NCBI GenBank assembly: GCA_016800925.1
Contig: JABCPU010000269.1
Location: 1 to 64,000 of the forward strand
Direction of reading: 5' to 3'
DNA: 64,000 bases
Source of the DNA: Suillus spraguei
Taxonomy: Eukaryota; Basidiomycota; Agaricomycetes; Boletales; Suillaceae
Each line of letters begins with the position of its first letter. The stretch's first letter is position 1. This document shows, in pieces, positions 9,566 to 18,072 of this stretch. Below the pieces are notes generated by a model. The model was given only the letters and a program-made list of their open reading frames with translations. It was not told the DNA's origin and did not search any database. A program made the position numbers and the translations under genes.

Positions 9566-11019
9566 TGTTATGAACTGGGGTGGCTTCACCAGCGACAGTG
9601 AAAGACACAGACGGTCTGCTGGGAAGTTCTACAATGCTCACAAGAGAGCAAGGTGAAAGTACAAGGAACTAGTCCAAGTACGATCAAGGGTTCAGCCTCA
9701 ATGACAAGTCAAAGAGGTTCTACAAGAATAGAGACTAAGGCTAAGGAGTGCTTAAACTTAGAGACAATTCAAGACGACTAAGGATTGGGGGTCCTTAGCG
9801 AAGAGGAATCCAGGTAAAACCCAGTAAGATTAAAGTAAGGAATACAAACATTATCTACTGTGCTTAAATAGGGCCATATGTGCGCACAGACCATGTAACT
9901 GTGGGAATGTAACTGCATTGTAACGAACATATTGGCTCTGGCCTTAAAACCCTATCTTTTGGCGCATATCTCACATCTATAGGAATCTCCACCAGTCCAA
10001 AGGCCGTCTTACTCCTTTAGCATTGCCGGCGGCATCTCACGCTTACTGCACACCATACCGACTGCCGTACCACATTCCATGTACCGATGTCCTCCCATGT
10101 CCTTGCCACGTCCGCATAGCTCCATTTGGTGTGTTGTTTGTTTTATGTTTGTTATCACTGATTCCACGGCAAGCCTTATTACATGTTGCCTCATGCTGCA
10201 GCTGCCTGCGCTATGTTTACATATGGCGGTTACTGTACTTGAGCGCTACTGATCTCACCTAGAGCATTCCAAATACATACAATTTTGGATATAAGCACCA
10301 CGTACCCCGCACGATACAGTACCTGATTTTACCCCATTGCATGTACTATAGGTCAGGATTAGTGTCTAGCTCTGGAACCACCCAGTAGTAGACTTAGTCT
10401 TTGAAGTTCTTTACTACTCATTAATCGATCACACTCTTTCACCATTACCGCTGGCATACCACTGGACTCTTGATTGCTATTTTTACTGAACTTCTCACAC
10501 ACTGCTACTTTACCGCTGAAAGTACCGTGGCCTTCTTAGCTGTTTCTTTGCACCACTCGCAACCTTACTGCTACCGCTGATATCATCACTCATCACCACT
10601 CACTCAATGTTACTGTTACTGACTTTATCTCAACCACGGTAGCACCGCTACATACGACGCTAGTTCTGGCGGCATCATTGCTGACCGTGGCAACTTACCG
10701 CTGACTACAATGCTACTTTGCTCACTGGTTTGACTTGGATTTAACTATACTAACAGGCATCCCCCTTTAGGGTCGAATGCTCTTGTGTTGCAAGTGAAGC
10801 AGACTAGACGGAGTGCAAGACCACACATACTAACTTAGGAGGTAGTTTATCTACAGCCCAGGTTAGGTTGTATCTTTACAGTGTATCCTAATAAGAAGGC
10901 ATGTATCATACAAGCACGTTGAAGTGCATGAGTCAGAGGTTTATCATATATGTATGCTAAACCAATCAAAAAGGAAACAATAAGTAAGAAAATAGATAGG
11001 AGTACATACAACTGTAACA
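9566..11019 (-). mobile_element. Gypsy LTR copy 1, split by a solo LTR
   Basis: The LTR starts TGTTATGAACTGGGG at 9566, runs to about 9917, and resumes at about 10883 with GTATCCTAATAAG. It ends ACAACTGTAACA at 11019. With the intervening insert removed it matches the 474-477-bp LTRs at 49876, 57296 and 61115 throughout. Orientation follows the minus-strand gag fragment at 9410-9565. Confidence 0.8.
9919..10880. mobile_element. Probable solo LTR of a second retrotransposon family (family II)
   Basis: The insert begins TGTAACGAAC and ends TATCTTTACA, so it has TG...CA ends with a TGTAA/TTACA inverted pair. It interrupts LTR copy 1. Its last about 90 nt, including AGCAGACTAG and TTTATCTACAGCCCAGG, recur in reverse complement at 49786-49875, ending at the same TTTACA. 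That supports this as the true terminus. The interior contains many CCGCTG/TACCGCT motifs and no gene. A clean target duplication is not visible; TGCAT and TGTAT flank the ends with one mismatch and a spare base. Confidence 0.6.
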
Positions 11020-11040
11020 GTTTCTGTGTAGTTTGGACAA

Positions 11041-11347
11041 GACAACTAAAGGTTGGAGGCCTTTAGCGAAGGAGATTCCAGGTAAAACCCATAAGATTAA
11101 AGTAAATAATCTACTACAGATACACTGTGCTTAAATGAGACCATATGTGCACACAGACCAAGCCACCATAGGAAAGGAAAGTAACTGCATATCCTGATAA
11201 GGAAGGCATGTATAGTACAAGCATGTTGAGACACGTGAGTCAGAGGTCTAGTACACGTGAATACTAGACCAATTATGAAACAAGTAAACAAGTCATGTGA
11301 TGTACAGGTAGAAGAGAAAATGAATAGGGGCACGTACAACTGTAACA
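11041..11347 (-). mobile_element. Truncated gypsy LTR copy 2
   Basis: It matches the TTGGAGGCCT...CCAGGTAAAACCC portion through the terminal GGGGCACGTACAACTGTAACA of the other LTRs. It lacks the first about 200 nt that start TGTTACGAACTGG. It lies 21 nt from the end of LTR copy 1 in the same orientation, so it may be the remnant of the second LTR of one deleted element. Confidence 0.75.
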
Positions 11348-12048
11348 GAAGATATAGAATGTGCAGAAACTTTGGGCTGTTTCCTAGCATGGGCTGACAT
11401 ATTACAAACTTGCCTTTGGCAGCGGTCAGCATCAACTGCTCAACAGCGTTAAAATGCAGGAATCCTTGGAAGAGAAAGGTTTTGATTGCAGATGAGCCTA
11501 AAAGGAGCAAATGATAAGTCAGTTTCAACTGAAATCTTGTGCAGTCTCACCTTAGTATGTGCGTCCCATGCGCCACTAGTTTCAGGTGTGACTGATACAT
11601 CAGTGGTGATTATGATTGCTTTGACCCGGCATCTCCTGGATGAGCTGGTAAGTCTCACACAGGTCATGTGGCAGGATCACGTGGTGTAAATATCAAATAT
11701 CGAATATCGAATTCGCCTGTCTAAACAGGGCCTTATGTACTAAGTCTCTACTCAAACTCGTATCCACCTGGTTGCCGGGTGTTACAAATAGTTTTCTCAC
11801 TATATCTCTATGGCCCAAAGTGGCAGTTGGCAGTGTAGAGGCAAATATTTAATGGGGGATTCGACATCTTCCTGTAACCAGAAAAGTACCACTGCCTGTC
11901 CCCCTACTGCATTAATACACCACGTCCACCCAAAAATCTACGTGCAGCACTCGATCAATAACCCACCGACTTGACTGATCACACTATTGTCCAGCATTAA
12001 TATATCGTCTCACGACTTGAACACTTGTTAATATCCACTTACATTGCC
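11348..12048. other. Intergenic region upstream of the LINE
   Basis: Open frames here (for example 11097-11528 minus and 11486-11689 plus) lack recognisable motifs. The last about 200 nt directly precede the LINE target site, so before the insertion they formed the 5' flank, probably promoter and leader, of the NACHT-TPR-HET gene now starting at 18073. CACACTATTG and several pyrimidine-rich stretches are present. No TATA box could be assigned with confidence. Confidence 0.4.
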
Positions 12049-12060
12049 CATCGAGATCAT
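12049..12060. repeat. LINE target-site duplication, left copy
   Basis: CATCGAGATCAT lies directly before the poly(T) run and is repeated exactly at 18059-18070. Confidence 0.93.
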
Positions 12061-12263
12061 TTTTTTTTTTTTTTTTTTGAATCCTTGTTTTGTGTCCGTT
12101 GGGGCGGAGCCCTATGATAGACATTACATGCGGTATTTATTCTAATTGATGCATATGTGCGTGTCCGTGGGTGTTGGGTCGTGTTCAATGGTCCTGGCCG
12201 AGGCGCGGACGTTAACACCAGCTTAAGGTGAAAGGGGGGGTTGTTACAGGGATTGGGGTGCGT

Positions 12264-15200
12264 CTAGCTGTTTTTGTCGTTCTTGTCCTTTGGTGGTGAT
12301 ACGTCTCCGAAGGTTGGCTCGAATCTTTTCGTTTTGGCTATGAATGTGAACAGTGACTTTAGACATTCAGCGTCATTGAGAATGTGCTTCACATGGTGCG
12401 CTCTCGTTCCTAGTTCTTGTCTGAGTATGTTGCGTTGTCTGGTGTATGCTGGGCAGGTGAGAAGGAAGTGATGGACTGACTTGTTTCCTTCGTTGCATTG
12501 TTGGCATGTTGCTGTTTCTGACTTCGCTATACGGTGTAGGTGTTTGTTGAGAGGAATGTGTCCTGTTCTGAGCTGGAAGAGAAGCGAGCTGTGACGACGC
12601 GGGAATTGATCAATGAGTCCTGCGAAGTGTTTCGACGGAGCGGTTGGGTCTATGGTCTGTAAGGCAGCGAAACGGGGGGAAAGGTGCATGACCTTTGCTG
12701 CTTCTTCCTTGATTCGCTCTCGAAACTGCTGGAGTGTGGACGATTTGCTGATTGGTAGCGTGATGGGATCCTTCGCTGCCGTCCTTAGAGACTTTGGGAG
12801 AAGTCTCCCCTCCGAGACGTCTTTCCTTGCTGCCCTTTTTGCCCTCTCATCTGCCTTCTCGTTCCCCGGTATTCCTACATGGCCTGGCGTCCATCTCACC
12901 ACCAGCCTTTTGCCATTGTTGTCTGGGATGATTTCACGGAGACTGTCGTGAAAGGTGTCCATTAGGTGATGTCCGGGTTGCGAATTGAATGCTTTCGTTG
13001 CGCGAATTGCCGCCTGGTTGTCCACCCCCAGTGCCATTGATTCTCCCCCTCCTGCTCTTCTAATCAGCTCCACCGCTAGAATCATCCCCACTAGCTCTCC
13101 CTCATATACCGTGTGCTCGCTATCCTTCCCCAGATAAAACCTTAGTTCGTCTTTTACCTCTCCGTCTCGCATGAGAATGGCCGCTGCCCCTACTCCTCCA
13201 TCTATGGCCGAACCGTCTGAGTATACTCGGATCTCTTCCCTCGCCAGCTCATCTTCGTCGGCTGCTTCCTTCTTCTTCCTCGCTATCTGTAATTCGACGT
13301 CCGGCTTCCACTTTGGATTGTGGCGGATTGGGTGGATCTTCTCCATTTGAGCTGGGTTGACCTTGAATTCGTACATTAGCTTGTGAAGCGGGGATGGGTG
13401 GCGCTTTGGTTTGGCAAAGTTGCGTGCATTCCCGTAGTTGTAGGCCATCTTGATGTCTCTGGCTAGCGGGTGAGAGTCTGGGAGTGAGGTCATTCTGAGG
13501 GTCGATTTGAGGCATATCTTGCGTAGTGTCTGTTGAAAGGGAAGTATGTTAGCGTGCGCGTCTAGGATATCTGTAGCAGTGGATCTCATTCCGCCCGTTA
13601 TCATCAGGGTTGCCATTCTCTGCACCCTTGCCATTTGCGACGCGAATCCTCGAGCCCCTCGTCCATTTAGCTTCTTTCCTTTGCCCTTTGCTACCAGTCC
13701 TGCGCACCAGACATCAGCTGCATATAACATTTTAGGAATGACTACTCCCTCGTATAGTCTCTTCATTAGTCGACTTTTGATGCCCTTCGTGGGTCGGATC
13801 ATCCTGTTGCAGGCCAGGATGTACTTTGTGCCTTTTGCCAGGGCGTGGGCTGCATGTTCCTTGAAGTTAAGGTTCTCGTCTATTATTACTCCTAGAAATT
13901 TGTGCGAGCTCGATGGTTGTATTGTGTGATTTCGAATGGCGATTGCAGGTTTTGGCGCAGGGATTGTTTTGTGTGGGTCCGTGACACTTTGCACGCGCTT
14001 TCTTGCGAGACATACCAGTGCCGTTTTGTCTAGCTCGAATTCCGCGTGATGCTCCTCACTCCATTGTAGCGCGCCTCCTCTCTTCTCCATCATTCTAGTT
14101 AGCTTAGTGTTCGCCTCTTCGTATGACTCACCTTTCGCTATTAAAGCGACATCGTCTATGAATCCTAAGCTGAGTTCTCCCTTGCGGGGTCTTGGATCTG
14201 CGACTCTTAGTAGGTCAGTATTGTAGAAGATGAATGCAAGTGGGGATAAGGGACAGCCTTGATCGACACCACCTTTGACCTGGAATGATTCCGATTGAAA
14301 ATCGTCAAAGATTAGAGATGTTGATCTTCCGTCTAATCTTCTCCTGTACCAATCGATGTATTCTTGAGGTATTCCTGATTTCTTGAGGTTGTGGAGGAGT
14401 TTGTTGACCACGACACTGGGAAAAGCGGCTTTAACATCCAGGAACAACATGGAAACAAAATTTTCCCTTGAGGCCCAAGCGTCAGTAATGAACTTCGTTA
14501 GTAAGTGCAGGGAATCTGTGGTCGAGCGTCCTGGTCTTCCCCCGAAGTGCGTTGCTGCTAAGAGATCGTGTCTTTCGGCTATATAGGTGAGGTCGTCTGC
14601 CACGCATGAGGATAGTATTTTGGCCATGGTGTCCAGCAGCGTTATCGGTCTGTACGCCTTGGGGAGACTGTAGTCCGGTCTGCCGGGTTTGCGCAGTACT
14701 ATGGTTGATGACTTCTTCCACTGGTCCGGGTATATTTCTAATGTAAAGGTCGCTCGAAATATCGGTCCCATAAATGGGACTAGCTGCGCTGCGCAGTGGG
14801 TGAAGACGCAGTTACTTATTCCATTCGGTCCAGGGGCTTTGTGCGGGGAGAGCTTTGCTATCGCTCTGTCTATCTGTTCATTCGTTATCAGTGTAAACTC
14901 ACAAACGGGAGGAGGGTAAATATAATTAGGGTCTACGTGCTCATTGGCCGGGGGGGGTTTGAAGAAGACCTCATATAAGAGCTCGCTTTTCCTGTCGTTG
15001 GTTTGGGTTGAGTTTTGATGATTGCGTTCTGGGTCCTTGAGCGTGGCGATTCTTGTGTGCATTTGATCTTCTGGGTTGCTTGCTGCGTAGTGGTGAAAAT
15101 TCCATACCCCGGCTGGGGTCATCGTTTCCAGCCAGGCGGTCCAGTGAGATTCCTTTGCCTTCCTGATGCTTTCTGAGAAGGCGTTGCGCGCTTTGCGATA

Positions 15201-16069
15201 CTGTTCGTGGATTGGGTCGTTTCTATACACTAGTTTAGCTCTCGATTTGCGGCCTAATTTATGTACTTCCTTTCGTTCTATATCCAGGCTTTTTGACCAC
15301 CATCGTTTTGCGTAGGGTGATGGTTTCGATTTCGGCACCTTTGCATCTACTACCTTCGCGATGATTGAAGTGAGGTTGTCGAAGGCCTCCTCGAATTGAA
15401 CTTTCGTCATGATCTCAGTTGGTGGGGGGATGGTGCTGAGATCCGCTGCTAGTGCCTCATTTATTTCGTCCCAGTCTGCTTCTCTGTAATTGTGGCGCGG
15501 TATACAGTTGATGCGTTCTGGTTGCAATTCTAGCAAGCTAATGATCGGAAAGTGGTCAGTGATGACTGGTCTTAGGTGGTACTCAACGTTGCATGCCGTG
15601 AAAGCGTGTTGGAGTTGGGCTGAGCAGAAGACGTTGTCGGGTCTTGTGAGGTTCTTCGTGGATGATGCTTCCAGTGTGGCGATTCCCGGGGGTAGTACTT
15701 GGATTAAATTGTACAGCGCTTTCCGAAGTCTCCCGATAATTCTATGGCCATGACGTTCGTCGATTGGATTGGGATAGCGTGCCATTTGTTCTTGGAGATC
15801 TTCTTGTTGATCAGCATTATCACTTGCGTTCGGTTTTGATTCGTGTGGTGGCCGGTTGGGTATACCACATCCCAATAGCGTCGGAGGCTAGAGGCGTTAG
15901 CGAGATTCACAGGGTTGAGAAAAGGTTCTTGTATACATGCCATGTCAAAGTTGTCGGGATTGAGGTTCTTCAGGAGGTGTTCCCATGCGTTGGAGGATTT
16001 GCGAAGGTTCTGCTGCCATATTTTGAAGTCTGTTCTCTGTTGGTGTTGTGTTGTTGGTTCTTGCTGCAT
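12264..16069 (-). pseudogene. LINE ORF2: endonuclease (deleted core), reverse transcriptase, RNase H
   Basis: The start ATG at 16069-16067 overlaps the ORF1 stop as TAATG. The first frame (16069 to about 15710) has an AP-endonuclease start, KIWQQNLRKSSNAWEHLL and CIQEPF. After GDFGKR the frame shifts, and text jumps to VLPPGIATLEASSTKNLTRP, TDHFPI. About 60-80 residues that normally hold the central catalytic Asp-x-Asn are missing. The second frame is open to 12264. It contains the reverse transcriptase (PHKAPGPNGI, AYRPITLLD, FGGRPGRST, FLDVKAAFPSV, the catalytic FIDD at about 14162-14151) and RNase H with YSDGS, VYEGEL, VDNQAA and GNEKADE all kept. A CCHC-like CQQCNEGNKSVHHFLLTC lies near the end. 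The break makes it a pseudogene, but reverse transcriptase and RNase H look intact and could act in trans if translated. Confidence 0.9.
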
Positions 16070-17892
16070 TAGTCCCAGCCGCTGGCCGCGTTGCCGTCTT
16101 GCGTGTAGTTGAGTGTTGAGAAGAAAGAGTCTCTTGAGGCAGCGGAATGAGAGCGTTGAGGTTGGGTGTCTGGCGCGTTTTCTTGCTGTATCCACATATC
16201 TGTGAGACGCGATTGACTTCCTAATGGGATGTTGTTGGGGAATCTTGGGCGCTGCGGTTGATTGAGTCTTGCTTTCATTGGTCTTGCTTCTCTCGTTCTG
16301 TTTTGCTGAGGTGGGGGGGGATTCTGGTTAGTTAGGTTTGTGTGATCACCGTTACCTTCTTGCTGATATTCGTTCCACTCATTGGGCTGTTCGTCTATCT
16401 TTTCCCAGGTAAGTGGGTCCTCCGTTGGGTAGAATCGGTATCTTGATTCGTCGTTGCGTCTCTTGTGTGCTTCCCACTTGCTTAGGAATGTCGGGCACAC
16501 TCGGCTCCATGCTGCGTGTCCCTTGATTTCACAGTTAGTGCAGTAGTAGTTGTTGGGGTCGTCTACCTTGCACATTGCTGTGCGATGTTGTTCTCCACAC
16601 GTTCCGCATGTGTCAATATCCTTGGGGCAGTCTGTTGCCATGTGGTTGCCGTCGAAGGAGTGGCACTTGAGACATCTTGATGGTTCTGGTAGAAGTTTGC
16701 GTCCATATACTCTTTTGCTGGCTACCGATAACCCGAATTTGATGGCGTGATTCGCGCTCTCCCTAGAATTGAAGGTTAGTATAATGTGAGCTGTTCTCTG
16801 GTTCGGGTTGCGTCTCGCTATTGGTTTGATGTACTTAGCCTTCAGGATGGTTTTTGGGGCGAAAGCAGCCTTCTTCTCGATGTCGTCTATGGCTGCATTA
16901 GATTCTGGGACGAACGAGATCGGGACGTTTTCCATCAGGACGTGGAACGTGCGGTCTTTGATGGTGACATTGGAGCCGAATCGTTCCAAGAAGTTGCTGC
17001 GATTTGTTGGGATGTTGAACCATTCCGTTGACTCCTTGGAGTTGAGTTCGTATATGATGCCCCCGTGAGGGAGTTTGCGTGCTGATACGAAGGTGAGGTC
17101 GTCCGGAGTTGGGATGTCGTCCTTGTTCATCATTTCGATGGCTAGTTTTGCCTTGGTGACCAACTGTGCCTCTGTGAGCTGTGTGGTGGCGTCCTTAGGC
17201 ATGAAGAGTGATCTTCTATCTATCAAAATCTGTCTCGTTTGACCTTCGTTGCGTGAAAGAAGTTTCGTTAGTGGGCCAGGGATCGGCGCTTTCGCTGCCG
17301 CTGCATAGGATCTAGGTCCTTCAGACCCGTTGAGTACTGCCTCTGCGTTGGTATGATTCTGAATTGCTTGCGTTGCGCTCTTTGTGGCCTTATCTATTCC
17401 CTCAAGTGATTCACTAAGATTAGTACGCACCTCTTTTACTGCCTCCTCTAGTGCCTCTTTATGCTTGTCTGTTGATTGTGCTAATTCCTCAGCCTTCTCT
17501 ACCATGATTGTTAGGGGGCCGCCTATGAGTGTTTCGATCTTGTTGATGATGTTGGTCATGTCCATCGCGCGTTCCACGTCATACAAAACCATGGCAATAG
17601 CCCTGAGTATCTCGGCATGGGTAGATCCTAGACCTGCCGAGGCGCTGAATTCGAAGATTGCTGTTACTATTTGCGTGAGCATAGTTCCTGCTGTTGGGAG
17701 AACTAGGCCATGCGTGTTTAGGAGCTTTTTTGCTGTGATTATGTTAGTTATATCTGTTCTTATACTTGTACCTTCTATGTGTTCTTCGATTGACTTGCTG
17801 GAGGCGAGTAGCGGTTTGTTTGCTGTTGTTTTTCTGAGACGAGTGTTGCCCACCACTGGGGCTGTCGGGCTTGTGGATCCTGATGGAGCCAT
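16069..17892 (-). CDS. LINE ORF1 nucleic-acid-binding protein
   Basis: This is an intact 607-residue frame starting at ATG 17892. The N-terminal third is helical and charged, with possible coiled coil around HKEALEEAVKEVRTNLSESL. The middle has an RRM-like stretch, and near residues 400-465 come three zinc-knuckle motifs: CLKCHSFDGNHMATDC, CGTCGEQHRTAMC and CTNCEIKGHAAWSRVC. The tail is rich in Q, P and N. ORF1 proteins of this kind coat LINE RNA and deliver it with ORF2 product to the target DNA. The stop codon TAA (16071-16069) shares its last base with the ORF2 ATG. The frame keeps many CpG dinucleotides, unlike the gypsy elements at the right end. Confidence 0.92.
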   Translation of the reverse strand: MAPSGSTSPTAPVVGNTRLRKTTANKPLLASSKSIEEHIEGTSIRTDITNIITAKKLLNTHGLVLPTAGTMLTQIVTAIFEFSASAGLGSTHAEILRAIAMVLYDVERAMDMTNIINKIETLIGGPLTIMVEKAEELAQSTDKHKEALEEAVKEVRTNLSESLEGIDKATKSATQAIQNHTNAEAVLNGSEGPRSYAAAAKAPIPGPLTKLLSRNEGQTRQILIDRRSLFMPKDATTQLTEAQLVTKAKLAIEMMNKDDIPTPDDLTFVSARKLPHGGIIYELNSKESTEWFNIPTNRSNFLERFGSNVTIKDRTFHVLMENVPISFVPESNAAIDDIEKKAAFAPKTILKAKYIKPIARRNPNQRTAHIILTFNSRESANHAIKFGLSVASKRVYGRKLLPEPSRCLKCHSFDGNHMATDCPKDIDTCGTCGEQHRTAMCKVDDPNNYYCTNCEIKGHAAWSRVCPTFLSKWEAHKRRNDESRYRFYPTEDPLTWEKIDEQPNEWNEYQQEGNGDHTNLTNQNPPPPQQNRTREARPMKARLNQPQRPRFPNNIPLGSQSRLTDMWIQQENAPDTQPQRSHSAASRDSFFSTLNYTQDGNAASGWD

Positions 17893-18058
17893 GTCAGACC
17901 TTCTGGGGACTGTTTTGGATTTTCTGAGGTTAGGTGGGTTTGATGTGAGTAGCTGGGTGGCGCCCTTTGGGCGTCGGGAACGCTGTTGAGCGCAGGGCCT
18001 CGGTTGGTTTTTCGGGGTCCTAGTCGAGGTGCCACTTGGTTCAGGTCCAAGAAGCGAT
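17893..18058 (-). promoter_or_regulatory. LINE 5' leader, probable internal promoter
   Basis: This is the 166 nt between the 5' junction (at the target duplication 18059-18070) and ORF1. Non-LTR elements carry their promoter inside the 5' UTR, so this is the expected place. No core motif can be named from sequence. It lies immediately next to the start of the oppositely oriented NACHT-TPR-HET gene, so any bidirectional activity would drive that gene. Confidence 0.4.
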
Positions 18059-18070
18059 CATCGAGATCAT
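18059..18070. repeat. LINE target-site duplication, right copy
   Basis: CATCGAGATCAT, identical to 12049-12060. The next two bases are CA, and the likely NLR start codon begins at 18073. Confidence 0.93.
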
Positions 18071-18072
18071 CA

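Larger units (their letters stand above)
12061..18058 (-). mobile_element. Tad1-like non-LTR retrotransposon (LINE)
   Basis: On the minus strand the element runs from 18058 to an 18-nt poly(A) tail, read as T18 at 12061-12078. It carries a 166-nt leader, ORF1 with zinc knuckles, and ORF2 with endonuclease, reverse transcriptase and RNase H. A perfect 12-bp target duplication flanks it, typical of target-primed reverse transcription and of a fairly recent insertion. The sequence is CpG-rich and ORF1 is intact. ORF2 has lost the middle of its endonuclease, so this copy should not move by itself. Clade placement (Tad1-like) rests on domain order and on a C-terminal RNase H plus CCHC. Confidence 0.93.

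Noticed and set aside
11097..11528. 143-aa minus-strand hydrophobic frame, possible membrane protein
   Set aside because: Much of it is the reverse strand of LTR copy 2; the hydrophobicity comes from LTR sequence.
12274..15753. Several plus-strand frames of 60-130 aa inside the LINE
   Set aside because: They are antisense shadows of the long minus-strand ORF2, which has clear reverse transcriptase and RNase H motifs.
17384..17989. 201-aa plus-strand frame opposite LINE ORF1
   Set aside because: Antisense to an intact zinc-knuckle ORF1; Ser/Val/Leu-rich text is typical of the reverse frame.
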